Below, one piece after another: positions 1 through 7,535 of a stretch of DNA of 64,000 nucleotides. The translations under genes were made by a program, and so were the position numbers. The notes beneath the pieces are model-generated. The model worked only from the letters and a program-made list of their open reading frames with translations, ran no database searches and was not told the DNA's origin. Source of the DNA: Clostridium sp. (GTDB taxonomy: Bacteria > Bacteroidota > Bacteroidia > Bacteroidales > Bacteroidaceae); the NCBI GenBank assembly GCA_023663705.1, contig JAMPGY010000001.1, positions 231,348 to 295,347 on the forward strand. Direction: 5' to 3'. Numbering within the stretch: position 1 is the stretch's first letter; every line of letters begins with the position of its first letter.

Positions 1-283
1 GTTCCGTGGCGGCCAGGTCGGCCTCGCCGGACAAGGTCAGTTTCACGCCATCGGCCATTTTCACGATGATGCCGCTTTCGATGCGGAACCGGTCTCCCCC
101 GGCAATTTCCACAGTCTGTGTCATCGTGTACACGTTGCCTTCGGCCGTCACTCCGGAGGCCGCTTCCGCAGCCAGTTTGCCCAGAGTCCAGACCGTGCCG
201 TCGCCCGGTGTCTTGTAGTCTTCCGCCGATGCGGCCACTGCAAACAGCAACAGGATGAATGTGTTGAGTAGAAGTTTTTTCAT
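1..283 (-). CDS. Secreted protein of unknown function, 5' part only
   Basis: The reading frame starts with ATG at 283 and runs off the left edge of the window, so only about 94 N-terminal residues are visible. They begin with a clear signal peptide (MKKLLLNTFILLLFAVAASA) followed by EDYKTPGDG and a stretch that reads like the first turns of a beta-rich or parallel beta-helix fold (alternating V/T/G, for example IAGGDRFRIESG and KMADGVKLTLSG). A TAnnTTTG promoter lies upstream at 344-351 on the same strand. The family cannot be named without the rest of the gene; a secreted beta-helix protein is an inference from the repeat texture only. Confidence 0.7.
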   Translation of the reverse strand, partial: MKKLLLNTFILLLFAVAASAEDYKTPGDGTVWTLGKLAAEAASGVTAEGNVYTMTQTVEIAGGDRFRIESGIIVKMADGVKLTLSGEADLAATE

Positions 284-343
284 ATCTTGATAATTAGAAG
301 TTTAACTTAAATAATAAAACAATCTCCATACCTGAATGGAGTG

Positions 344-351
344 CAAATGTA
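344..351 (-). promoter_or_regulatory. Bacteroidetes -7 promoter box (TACATTTG)
   Basis: On the minus strand the sequence reads TACATTTG, an exact match to the TAnnTTTG box recognised by the Bacteroidetes housekeeping sigma factor. It lies 61 bases upstream of the partial secreted-protein gene starting at 283. Confidence 0.6.
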
Positions 352-406
352 CACTTAATTTCTGATATTTTCGTCTTTTCCTTCCATTTCCTTACGCAGA
401 CCTTTG

Positions 407-414
407 TATCTTTG
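407..414 (+). promoter_or_regulatory. -7 promoter box (TATCTTTG) of the YiiX-like gene
   Basis: TATCTTTG is the most common form of the Bacteroidetes -7 box. It ends 26 bases before the ATG at 440. An in-frame ATG at 404 overlaps the box, so that codon cannot be the start on this transcript. Confidence 0.7.
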
Positions 415-439
415 CGACGGTAAACAATCGGGAAAAGTC

Positions 440-1114
440 ATGTGCAAGGTGTATCAGGTCTTGTTTTTATTTGTGCTACTCCTCTCTTTCCATGGCGTTT
501 TAGAGGCACAGCAGAAGTCGGAGAGCGGTTTGAACGGTAGGTTGCGCGATTGCGACCTGCTCTTTCAGGTATCCGATGTGCCCAATGTCATCACCGAGGT
601 GACACGTGGAGTGGACGGTTTGAAGGTGGAACATGTGGGGGTGTTTGTCCGCACGCCGGATGGAGCGGGAGCGGTGATCGAGGCGCTGCCCGGTCGGGGG
701 GTGATAGAAACTCCCCTTGCTGATTTCCTGTGGCGCAATACATTGCCCGACGGGCGTCTTGGCGTGGTGGCGGGTCGTGTTTCCGGTCGGCTGCACCGTC
801 CGGCCACATTGCGCAACGTGCGTGCCTGTCTGGGCTGTCCCTACGATAGTCTCTACCTGGCCGGCAACGGTGCCGTATATTGCAGCGAACTGGTGCAGAC
901 CTGTTTTGTAAACCGTTGCGGAAAACTGATTTTCAATCCTATTCCCATGACGTTTCGTGACGGTACCGGCCAGATACCCCGTTATTGGACGGAGCTCTAT
1001 GCCCGACATGGCATGGCAGTGCCCGAGGGGGAGCCGGGTAGTAATCCCGGCGAACTGTCCCGTCGGTCGAATGTGGAGATCCGATGGGAGCTTCTGTCCT
1101 CGCTTCGTCCATAA
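440..1114 (+). CDS. YiiX-like permuted papain-fold peptidase/amidase, secreted
   Basis: The 224-residue protein has an N-terminal signal peptide (FLFVLLLSFHGVLEAQ) and then a domain like the YiiX/YaeF permuted NlpC/P60 group. In this group the catalytic His comes before the Cys. Visible candidates are His65 in KVEHVGVFV, Glu80 in VIEA and Cys148 in VYCSELV, matching the His-Glu-Cys order and the conserved YCSEL motif. Such enzymes are thought to cleave amide or acyl bonds in the cell envelope; the substrate here is unknown. The start was moved from an upstream ATG at 404 because the promoter box at 407-414 overlaps it. The gene stands alone, with a hairpin at 1171-1210 downstream. Confidence 0.75.
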   Translation: MCKVYQVLFLFVLLLSFHGVLEAQQKSESGLNGRLRDCDLLFQVSDVPNVITEVTRGVDGLKVEHVGVFVRTPDGAGAVIEALPGRGVIETPLADFLWRNTLPDGRLGVVAGRVSGRLHRPATLRNVRACLGCPYDSLYLAGNGAVYCSELVQTCFVNRCGKLIFNPIPMTFRDGTGQIPRYWTELYARHGMAVPEGEPGSNPGELSRRSNVEIRWELLSSLRP

Positions 1115-1170
1115 TGCAGGACTTTTTTCATAAGGCTTTTATTCGTAATCCGTTTGCCGGCAATGGTATG

Positions 1171-1210
1171 CTGTCTGCACCGGGGCAACCGTTGTCCGTT
1201 CTGCAGACAG
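1171..1210 (+). terminator. Stem-loop after the YiiX-like gene
   Basis: CTGTCTGCA (1171-1179) pairs perfectly with TGCAGACAG (1202-1210), and the inside can extend the stem through GGGGCAAC and GTTGTCC with G-U pairs. A short T run follows at 1219-1223. It probably ends the upstream transcript, and it sits directly before the repeat array. Confidence 0.5.
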
Positions 1211-1220
1211 ATTCCGGCTT

Positions 1221-1308
1221 TTTGTTAACGGGTGAACCGATTTTCGATAGGGGGTTGACGGTTTTTCGGTAGGGGGTTGACAGGTTTTCGATAGGGGGTT
1301 GACGACTG
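1221..1308 (+). repeat. Short tandem array of a 21-23 bp unit
   Basis: Three near-identical units start at 1241, 1262 and 1285, each carrying TTTCG(A/G)TAGGGGGTTGAC followed by a 3-6 base variable tail; a degenerate fourth copy (TTTGTTAACGGGTGAAC) precedes them from 1221. Unit lengths are 21, 23 and about 24 bases with no fixed spacer, so this is not a CRISPR array. The same unit appears in inverted orientation 36 kb away at 37749-37852. No open reading frame explains it. Unknown function. Confidence 0.85.
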
Positions 1309-1533
1309 CAAAGGTTTGACTCCGGACGGGTAATTGCAGGTCATTGGAATGCCACAAGAAACGTTATTGCAATGCTACGCTGCCGGTCTTCCGCTCACTG
1401 TCCGGACACCTGTGGTTATGATCTGTGTACCGTCAATCCAAGGGTGTGCCGATCACTTTTTCCAAATATTCGCAATCACGTCCGTTCCTCCGCTAAGGAT
1501 GGCGTTGTTTTTGTTTTATATCTATAAAATGTG

Positions 1534-1541
1534 TATCTTTG
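1534..1541 (+). promoter_or_regulatory. -7 promoter box (TATCTTTG) upstream of the 6S-like RNA
   Basis: An exact TATCTTTG box in an otherwise non-coding stretch. Transcription from it would start near 1548 and run through the structured region at 1636-1800 and possibly into the small HTH gene at 1809. Between 1309 and 1533 nothing recognisable was seen. Confidence 0.55.
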
Positions 1542-1635
1542 ACCTTGTCAACAGCCGTGTCTTGCACGGAAAGACGAAAAATAGAATGAATTAGGAATGG
1601 CGATTCCGTCTCTTGTATAAGAAAACGAGCTTTTA

Positions 1636-1800
1636 GCTCTTATTCTCCCGACCTGAAAACCGCCAAAAAGAAAGGAACGAGAATAAGCTAACGGAGGTTC
1701 GCGTCCATTGGGCGTGAACTGTCCTTGCTTATTTGTGTTCCACGGTTACTTGGCGGTACTTCAGGTCGACGATAAGCAATGGATGGTTTACGCCTTTTTT
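1636..1800 (+). ncRNA. ssrS: Candidate 6S-like regulatory RNA (6S-Flavo type)
   Basis: The region folds into one long rod. Paired segments, from outside in, are GCTcTTAT (1636-1643) with ATAAGC (1772-1777), CGACCTGA (1649-1656) with TCAGGTCG (1761-1768), CCGCC (1660-1664) with GGCGG (1752-1756), GGAAC (1674-1678) with GTTCC (1737-1741), AATAAGC (1682-1688) with GCTTATT (1727-1733), and a terminal G-U-rich hairpin 1697-1719. An open bubble of about 9 and 10 bases lies between the CCGCC and GGAAC stems, as in 6S RNA, whose bubble mimics an open promoter and sequesters RNA polymerase. A T run at 1794-1801 may be the 3' end. The true 5' end is uncertain and may reach 1548. Identification rests on fold shape, not on a database match. 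Confidence 0.6.
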
Positions 1801-1808
1801 TATGTCAG

Positions 1809-2021
1809 ATGCTTCATATAGGTGCAGTCATAGAGCAGGAATTACGCAGGCAAAGGCGCTCCGTGTCGTGGTTTGCCTGGGAGTTGTGCTGCGATCGTTC
1901 CAATGTTTACAAGCTTTTCAAGAAAGAAGAGCCTGACACCCGTTTGCTCTATCGGATATCCAGAATACTCTCCCATGACTTCTTCAAATACTACACCCGG
2001 GAGCTGGAAGCGTGTGATTGA
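1809..2021 (+). CDS. Small helix-turn-helix protein
   Basis: A 70-residue protein beginning MLHIGAVIEQELRRQRRSVS, with an XRE-like helix-turn-helix in SVSWFAWELCCDRSNVYKLF followed by TRLLYRISRILSHDFFKYYT. Proteins of this size and pattern are common in Bacteroidales as single-domain DNA-binding proteins of unknown target. The ATG at 1809 was chosen over the in-frame ATG at 1779 because 1779 lies just after the closing stem of the structured RNA and homologues as I recall them begin at M(L/I)HIG. The start codon follows directly on the T run that may end that RNA, so expression may depend on read-through from 1534-1541. Confidence 0.75.
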   Translation: MLHIGAVIEQELRRQRRSVSWFAWELCCDRSNVYKLFKKEEPDTRLLYRISRILSHDFFKYYTRELEACD

Positions 2022-2094
2022 GTGATGCCGATTTGTCCACACAGTGTTGCGGATGCGGCCACACCTCGGATTCCCTTTTCCGATGACTGTTTTT

Positions 2095-2102
2095 TACCTT
2101 TG
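2095..2102 (+). promoter_or_regulatory. -7 promoter box (TACCTTTG)
   Basis: TACCTTTG fits TAnnTTTG and ends 31 bases before the lipoprotein start at 2134. Confidence 0.65.
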
Positions 2103-2133
2103 CATCTGTTTAATGTTTTAAAAGTACAGTATC

Positions 2134-2547
2134 ATGAAAACAATTAAGTTTTTGAGTTGGATGTTTGTAGCGTTGATCACTTCGTTTGTTATGGCCGGTT
2201 GCAGCAATGACGATGATGAATCACAGGCCGGTGTAACGGAAACAGTGATCGATCTGTCGGATGCCGTGTCCGGAGTCTATTCAGGCAAACTGTCGATGGG
2301 CAGCGAGGTGGTGAACGACGCCTACATCGTGACAATAACCCGTGTCACCTCCACGGCGGTCCATGTTAAGGCTAACTTTTTCGGTGAAGATCCCGTGGTT
2401 TTCAATGTGGAGAAGCTAGGCAATCAGTATGTGCTGACCAATACGTCAAACTACAACAATGTGTCCATGTATGTTTCCAACGGAACCCTGAACATCAATT
2501 ACGTGAACGTATTGGGCGCGATGATGGCCTACGTGGGCAATAAGTGA
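2134..2547 (+). CDS. Small lipoprotein with a calycin-like beta domain
   Basis: A 137-residue lipoprotein. The signal peptide ends in the lipobox VMAGC, followed by the acidic stretch SNDDDES, which in Bacteroidetes often acts as a surface-export signal. The remaining 100 or so residues look like one small beta-barrel or beta-sandwich, with regular alternating strands (VSGVYSGKLSMG, AYIVTITRVT, TAVHVKANFF, NVSMYVSNGTLNINY). I do not recognise a named family. It has its own promoter and no operon partner; the next gene starts 118 bases later with its own promoters. Confidence 0.7.
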   Translation: MKTIKFLSWMFVALITSFVMAGCSNDDDESQAGVTETVIDLSDAVSGVYSGKLSMGSEVVNDAYIVTITRVTSTAVHVKANFFGEDPVVFNVEKLGNQYVLTNTSNYNNVSMYVSNGTLNINYVNVLGAMMAYVGNK

Positions 2548-2606
2548 CGGATGAGTGGCCTTCGGGGCAGAGAGTGCCGCCATGTACGGGTGTGATTTCC
2601 TGATTA

Positions 2607-2641
2607 TATCTTTGCGAGATTGCGAAAAGTCCGTATATTTG
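2607..2641 (+). promoter_or_regulatory. Two -7 boxes in tandem before the DUF4837 gene
   Basis: TATCTTTG at 2607-2614 and TATATTTG at 2634-2641 both fit the Bacteroidetes -7 box. The second would give a leader of about 18 bases before the ATG at 2666. Two start points are possible. Confidence 0.6.
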
Positions 2642-2665
2642 CGTATTATGATATAAGTAAAAGAG

Positions 2666-3673
2666 ATGAGAAAAATAGCTTTCTACCTGTTGGCGTTGCT
2701 GCTGGTTGCGGTGGCCTGCAAGTCGCATGATGAAGAAAAGGGCAAAGTGACGTTGCCTCCCTCCAAGGGGCTGCCCTATGAGGTGCTGCTGGTGGTGGAT
2801 GATGGGCTGTGGAACGGAGTGGCGGGTGATTCGTTGCGTGCCGTGATGCAGGCCAACACCCCCGGACTTTTGCAACCCGAACCCTTGTTCCGGTTGTTGC
2901 GCATCAACCCGAAAGCCTATGTGCGCAGTTATGTCACCATGCGCAACCGTCTGTTTGTGCGCTTGAGTGATGAAGCGGTGCAGCCCCGCATGGCTGTGGA
3001 GCGCAATGTGGACGCCGTGCCGCAATTGCAAGTGGTGATGGAAGCACGGACGGCAGACGAGCTGGCGGCTTATGTCTCGCGGCAGGCCGAACGGGTGACA
3101 GGCTTGTTCGTGGACATGGAACTGAAGGCTGAGGCAGGCCGGTTGCAGAAGAAGCACAGCAGGAAGATGGCGGCCGACATACAGAAATACATGGGATTTC
3201 GCGCTTACCTGCCGGAAGAAATCACCTCGTTGAAGAAAGGACAGAACTTTGTGTGGGCGTCATCCAATCGGTCGGAAAAGGATCTCAACTTCGTACTTTA
3301 CACCTGTCCGACGAGCAAGCTCAGTCTGCCTTCAGTCGATGAACTGATGGAACTTCGCGACTCGGTGTTGAAAGCAAATATCCCCGGTTCTCGCCCCGAC
3401 CAATGGATGACCACGGCCCGAGAGGAAGACACCCCGTTGGTGGTGGCTCGGATGAAGGAGGCGGACGGACGGCAGATGCTGGAGGTGCGCGGTCTGTGGG
3501 AGATGCACCACGGAGCTTTGGGCGGGCCGTTTGTATCGCTGGCCACGGTGGATACCGTGCATGGAGAACTGGTGGTGTGTGAGGGGTTCGTCTATTCGCC
3601 CCGTACAGATTGCCGCGACTTGGTGCGGCGCATGGAGGGTGCGTTGCATCTGGTGAAACGCGTGGACAAATGA
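2666..3673 (+). CDS. DUF4837 family lipoprotein
   Basis: A 335-residue protein with a lipoprotein signal (LLVAVAC, Cys18) and the DUF4837 pattern: a strand with YEVLLVVDDGLWNG near residue 40, a central charged helical region with the KKHSRKMAADIQKYMGF segment, and a C-terminal half with TSLKKGQNFVWASS and VKR at the end. DUF4837 proteins are conserved, single-copy periplasmic or outer-membrane lipoproteins in Bacteroidetes with no known function. It is followed after 133 bases by the DUF1573 gene, which has its own promoter. Confidence 0.8.
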   Translation: MRKIAFYLLALLLVAVACKSHDEEKGKVTLPPSKGLPYEVLLVVDDGLWNGVAGDSLRAVMQANTPGLLQPEPLFRLLRINPKAYVRSYVTMRNRLFVRLSDEAVQPRMAVERNVDAVPQLQVVMEARTADELAAYVSRQAERVTGLFVDMELKAEAGRLQKKHSRKMAADIQKYMGFRAYLPEEITSLKKGQNFVWASSNRSEKDLNFVLYTCPTSKLSLPSVDELMELRDSVLKANIPGSRPDQWMTTAREEDTPLVVARMKEADGRQMLEVRGLWEMHHGALGGPFVSLATVDTVHGELVVCEGFVYSPRTDCRDLVRRMEGALHLVKRVDK

Positions 3674-3775
3674 TAAGGCCCTTGAGGCAGTGATACAGAA
3701 GGCGTAGATGAAGCGTAAAACGCGAATCTGCGCCTATTTTTGTGTGGAATACTATGTGTTGTGAGGCTTTTTGTC

Positions 3776-3783
3776 TATCTTTG
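3776..3783 (+). promoter_or_regulatory. -7 promoter box (TATCTTTG) of the DUF1573 gene
   Basis: The box ends 23 bases before the ATG at 3807. The in-frame ATG at 3771 lies upstream of the box and the one at 3789 would sit on the transcription start, so 3807 is the best start. Confidence 0.65.
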
Positions 3784-3806
3784 TTGCAATGATAAAGACG
3801 TACAAT

Positions 3807-4880
3807 ATGATATTCCGTAAAACCGCCTTGTTGGGCGGGTTGCTTGCTCTTTCGCTGGAAATGGGTGCACAGGCGCACATGGTGGTGGACAACGATGTGG
3901 CCAACATGGGTGAGGTGATGTTTCAGATGCCACAGAAGGCAACCTTCCGTGTGAAGAACAAAGGCACTGCCCCTTTGACAATCACGCAGGTGCATCCCTC
4001 GTGCGGCTGCATGCAGGCCGACTGGACGCGTCAGCCTATTGCACCGGGCGAAGAGGGGGAGATTACGACTCTCTACGATGCCCGTATGTTAGGTGTCTTT
4101 CAGAAAGATCTTGAGGTCTATACCAATGAGAGTGACGAACCGGTGTATCTGCACCTGCAGGGGCGTGTGGTGTCTCACATGACCGACTATACCGGTGCCT
4201 TCCCGGTAGAATTCGGACATTTGCGCATGAGTACGGATCACATTGAGTTTGATGACGTGAACCGGGGGGATAATCCGGTGGCGGAGATACAAGTGGTCAA
4301 TACCTCGCGCAAGAGTTACAAACCGGAACTGATGCATCTGCCGCCTTATTTGGAAGCCCAATACTATCCCGAAGTGCTGGCCGGCGGTCGCGTGGGCAGG
4401 ATTGTGCTTACACTGGACAGCCGTAAACTCACCCGTATGGGCCTGAACGAGACGTCGGTCTATCTGGCCCGTCACTTGGGAGACCGGGTGACCGAGGAGA
4501 ACGAGATAGCCGTGTCGGCCGTTCTGTTGCCCGATTTCTCCGGACTGACTGCCGAACAACAGGCACAGGCGCCGGAACTGAAACTCTCGGCAGACTCGCT
4601 TGATTTGGGTGTGTTGGGCACGAAGAAGCGGAAGAGCGGTGTGGTGACCCTGACCAATACCGGACGCTCCACCTTGGAGATACGTTCGTTGCAGGTGTTT
4701 GGCGGAGCGTTGAGTGTGAAACTCGGCAACCGGAAGCTTGCTCCGGGCAAGAGCACGAAATTGCACATAAGCGTACAGGCCGACCGTTTGAAAAAAGCCA
4801 AGGCGCGGCCACGGGTGTTATTGATCACCAACGACCCCAAGCGCCCGAAAGAGATTATAACCATTCAGGTGAAGCCTTAA
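3807..4880 (+). CDS. DUF1573 domain protein, secreted
   Basis: A 357-residue protein with a signal peptide (MIFRKTALLGGLLALSLEMG, then AQA) and Ig-like DUF1573 modules. The first, near residues 28-120, has the typical TFRVKNKGTAPLTITQVHPS followed by CGCM and the closing YLHLQGRVV. A middle module carries IEFDDVNRGDNPVAEIQVVN, and the last, near 260-357, carries LGVLGTKKRKSGVVTLTNTG and ends in an LLITNDPKRP motif. DUF1573 domains are abundant in the Bacteroidetes periplasm and are probably structural or binding modules; the ligand is unknown. The stop lies only 14 bases before meaB, so the two may be co-transcribed. Confidence 0.8.
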   Translation: MIFRKTALLGGLLALSLEMGAQAHMVVDNDVANMGEVMFQMPQKATFRVKNKGTAPLTITQVHPSCGCMQADWTRQPIAPGEEGEITTLYDARMLGVFQKDLEVYTNESDEPVYLHLQGRVVSHMTDYTGAFPVEFGHLRMSTDHIEFDDVNRGDNPVAEIQVVNTSRKSYKPELMHLPPYLEAQYYPEVLAGGRVGRIVLTLDSRKLTRMGLNETSVYLARHLGDRVTEENEIAVSAVLLPDFSGLTAEQQAQAPELKLSADSLDLGVLGTKKRKSGVVTLTNTGRSTLEIRSLQVFGGALSVKLGNRKLAPGKSTKLHISVQADRLKKAKARPRVLLITNDPKRPKEIITIQVKP

Positions 4881-4894
4881 ACGATAGCAGTAAG

Positions 4895-5992
4895 ATGGAA
4901 CATCCGGAAAATAGTTCAGAATACAAGGGTCTGACCGTGAACAGCGGTGTGGAACAGCCCTCAATCGTGAATCCCTATCTGAAGCGGGGGCGTTTCAAGC
5001 ATGCCCGTCTGACGGTGAATGACTATGTGGAGGGTATTCTTAAAGGTAATGTCACGATGCTCGGTAGAGCAGTGACGCTGGTGGAAAGCACGGCGGCCGA
5101 GTATCAGAGTATGGCGCAGGAAGTGATTGAAAAATGCCTTCCCTATGCGGGCCACTCCGTGCGTATCGGCATCAGTGGGGTGCCCGGAGCCGGCAAAAGT
5201 ACCAGTATAGATGAGTTTGGAATACACGTGCTGAAAGAGCGCGGAGGCAAGTTGGCCGTGCTGGCCATCGATCCCAGCAGCGAGCGCAGCAAGGGTAGTA
5301 TTCTGGGCGACAAGACACGCATGGAGAAGTTGGCCGTGCACCCCGACTCATTCATACGCCCCAGCCCGTCGGCCGGTTCGCTTGGAGGTGTGGCGCGAAA
5401 GACGCGCGAGACCATTATCCTCTGTGAGGCAGCCGGTTTCGACAAGATATTCGTGGAGACCGTAGGAGTGGGACAGAGCGAGACGGCCTGTCACTCGATG
5501 GTGGACTTCTTCCTGCTGATTCAGTTGGCTGGAACGGGCGATGAGTTGCAGGGTATCAAGCGGGGCATCATGGAGATGGCGGACGGAATCGTGATAAACA
5601 AGTGTGACGGAAATAACGTGGATAAGTGTCAGTTGGCCGCCAGCCAGTTCCGCAATGCGCTCCATCTTTTCCCCTTGCCTGAGAGCGGTTGGACACCCCG
5701 GGTGCTCACTTATTCCGGTTTCTACGGACTGGGCATCAAGGAGGTGTGGGACATGGTGTTTGCCTACATCGACTTTGTGAAGGCAAACGGCTATTTCGAT
5801 TATCGCCGCAACGAACAGGCCAAATATTGGATGTATGAAAGCATCAACGAGCAGTTGCGCAACAGTTTCTTCCGCAATCCGGTCATAGCCGGCCGTCTGG
5901 CCGATGTGGAACAGGAGGTGCTGGCCGGACGGCAGACCTCATTCGTGGCCGCCAAGCGACTGCTCGATGAATACTTTGCATTGCTCCATTAA
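4895..5992 (+). CDS. meaB: MeaB-type GTPase (methylmalonyl-CoA mutase chaperone)
   Basis: This 365-residue P-loop GTPase protects and reloads adenosylcobalamin-dependent methylmalonyl-CoA mutase. The Walker A motif GVPGAGKS is at residues 95-102. It is followed by the family signature LAIDPSSERSKGSILGDKTR, the ETVGVGQSE motif and the NKCDG base-recognition motif. Length and motif order are normal for MeaB/ArgK. No mutase genes lie in the window, so the partner must be elsewhere; propionate production through methylmalonyl-CoA is usual in Bacteroidales. The 3' end overlaps the convergent ispH gene by 54 bases. Confidence 0.93.
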   Translation: MEHPENSSEYKGLTVNSGVEQPSIVNPYLKRGRFKHARLTVNDYVEGILKGNVTMLGRAVTLVESTAAEYQSMAQEVIEKCLPYAGHSVRIGISGVPGAGKSTSIDEFGIHVLKERGGKLAVLAIDPSSERSKGSILGDKTRMEKLAVHPDSFIRPSPSAGSLGGVARKTRETIILCEAAGFDKIFVETVGVGQSETACHSMVDFFLLIQLAGTGDELQGIKRGIMEMADGIVINKCDGNNVDKCQLAASQFRNALHLFPLPESGWTPRVLTYSGFYGLGIKEVWDMVFAYIDFVKANGYFDYRRNEQAKYWMYESINEQLRNSFFRNPVIAGRLADVEQEVLAGRQTSFVAAKRLLDEYFALLH

Positions 5993-6814
5993 CCATGCCG
6001 GAGTGGAGGTGGCTCCGCAGATGCCTACGCTGTGGCAGTCGGAGCCAAACCATTCGGGCTGTATTTCGGCAGCACTGTCGATGAGGTGGGAGTTGGGATT
6101 CACCTGCTTGCACTCGTTGAACAGCACACGCCCGTTGGAACTTTTCTTGCCACAGACAAACAGGATGGTGTCGTGGCGCGAGGCAAATTCACGGATGTGT
6201 GGCATGCGGTTGGCCACTTGTCTGCAGATGGTGTCGTAGGAACGGAATGTGGCCTGCGGGGAGATGTGTCCGCGGATATACTCCACCAGCTGTCGGAACT
6301 CATCCAGCGGTTTCGTGGTTTGGGAATACAGGCAGATGTCGCGCGAGAAATCCAGTTTGTCTGCATCGCTTAGCTTTTCTATCACGATGGCCTTTCCATC
6401 GGTCTGTCCCACCAGTCCAAGCACCTCGGCATGTCCCTGTTTTCCGAAAATGACAATCTGCTTGTCCGTTCCGTCTGTTTCCGCATACTCTTTTTTGATG
6501 CGTTCCTGCAGATGGAGCACTACGGGACATGTGGCATCGATAATTTCGATGCCGTTCCGGACGGCCTGCTCGTAGGTGTGGGGCGGCTCTCCGTGTGCAC
6601 GCAACAACACCTTGACATGGTTCAAAGCAGCAAACTCTGTGTGGTTGATGGTGCGTAGTCCCAGTCGTTTCAGTCGGTCGCATTCCCGGCCGTTGTGCAC
6701 GATGTCGCCCAGACAATACAGTGTGTCCCGTCCGTTCAGTTCCTCCTCTGCTTTGTTGATGGCGCGTGTCACGCCGAAGCAGAATCCGCTTCCGCTGTCA
6801 ATTTCAATGTTCAT
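5939..6814 (-). CDS. ispH: 4-hydroxy-3-methylbut-2-enyl diphosphate reductase (IspH)
   Basis: IspH is the last enzyme of the MEP isoprenoid pathway, a [4Fe-4S] enzyme that makes IPP and DMAPP. The 291-residue protein opens with MNIEIDSGSGFCFGVTRAI, whose Cys is the first cluster ligand; further cluster Cys are in IDATCPVV and HSVGICGATSTP, and RAHGEPP and the SSNG substrate motif are present. The start at 6814 was chosen because it gives the canonical N-terminus, has an AAAAGGG sequence just upstream and follows the cmk stop by 14 bases; a longer frame from 6868 would overlap cmk. The C-terminus overlaps meaB tail to tail. Operon order porQ-cmk-ispH. Confidence 0.93.
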   Translation of the reverse strand: MNIEIDSGSGFCFGVTRAINKAEEELNGRDTLYCLGDIVHNGRECDRLKRLGLRTINHTEFAALNHVKVLLRAHGEPPHTYEQAVRNGIEIIDATCPVVLHLQERIKKEYAETDGTDKQIVIFGKQGHAEVLGLVGQTDGKAIVIEKLSDADKLDFSRDICLYSQTTKPLDEFRQLVEYIRGHISPQATFRSYDTICRQVANRMPHIREFASRHDTILFVCGKKSSNGRVLFNECKQVNPNSHLIDSAAEIQPEWFGSDCHSVGICGATSTPAWLMEQCKVFIEQSLGGHE

Positions 6815-6828
6815 CCCTTTTTGCAGGT

Positions 6829-7521
6829 TTATTCGGCGGCGATGCGTCGGTATTGTTCGATGAGCCATGCTTTCTGTTCGGCCGGAGTCAGGTGGCTGTT
6901 GTCCAGTTCCAGCGCATCCTCTGCTTTGCGCAGCGGGCTGATGGCTCGTCCCATATCGATCTTGTCGCGCGTTACCACATTATTATATATATCCTGATAG
7001 TCGCAGGGCTGTCCTTTGGCTTTCAGTTCGTCGTAGCGGCGTTGTGCCCTCACCTCGGCCGAAGCCGTCACGTAAATCTTCATCTCCGCCTCCGGGAACA
7101 CAGCTGTGCCGATATCCCTTCCGTCCATCACGATTCCTTTCTTTTTGCCCATTTCCTGTTGTTGGCCGACGAGTGCCTGGCGTACGAATCCGATGGTGGC
7201 AATCATGCTCACGCGGTTGGACACGTCCATGCCGCGTATTTCCCGTTCCACATTCACGCCGTTGAGGAAGGTTTGCGGGCAAGAAGTCTGTGCATCCAGA
7301 CGGAACTCTATGTGGATGTTCCCGATATGTTTTTCCAGTCCGGTCAGATTCACATTCCCGCTTTCATCAAACAGGTTGTGCTGCATGGCATAGAGCGTGA
7401 CGGCGCGATACATGGCGCCGCTGTCAATGTAAATGTAACCTATTTCTTTGGCCAGATCCTTGGCCATGGTGCTTTTGCCGCAGGATGAGAATCCGTCAAT
7501 GGCTATGGTAATCTTTTTCAT
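6829..7521 (-). CDS. cmk: Cytidylate kinase
   Basis: Phosphorylates CMP and dCMP using ATP. The 230-residue protein starts [20 protein letters not shown], with a clear P-loop (GFSSCGKST), followed by [12 protein letters not shown], which is the CMP-binding motif of the family, and [10 protein letters not shown]. The ATG at 7521 fits known cytidylate kinases; a longer frame from 7545 would overlap porQ. It lies 14 bases after porQ and 14 bases before ispH, so the three form one operon. Length is normal for Cmk. Confidence 0.93.
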   Translation of the reverse strand: MKKITIAIDGFSSCGKSTMAKDLAKEIGYIYIDSGAMYRAVTLYAMQHNLFDESGNVNLTGLEKHIGNIHIEFRLDAQTSCPQTFLNGVNVEREIRGMDVSNRVSMIATIGFVRQALVGQQQEMGKKKGIVMDGRDIGTAVFPEAEMKIYVTASAEVRAQRRYDELKAKGQPCDYQDIYNNVVTRDKIDMGRAISPLRKAEDALELDNSHLTPAEQKAWLIEQYRRIAAE

Positions 7522-7535
7522 GTTGAAAGTATGGT

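Noticed and set aside
1221..1308. CRISPR array at the repeat locus
   Set aside because: Units are contiguous with only 3-6 variable bases between cores, there are no spacers and no cas genes in the window.
1334..1594. An 86-codon frame before the 6S-like RNA
   Set aside because: It spans the promoter box at 1534-1541 and has no recognisable domain or ribosome site.
2586..2600. Shared 15-mer ACGGGTGTGATTTCC at 2586-2600 and at about 24189-24203, both upstream of promoters
   Set aside because: One or two 15-base matches are expected by chance in 64 kb, and the distances to the promoter boxes differ.
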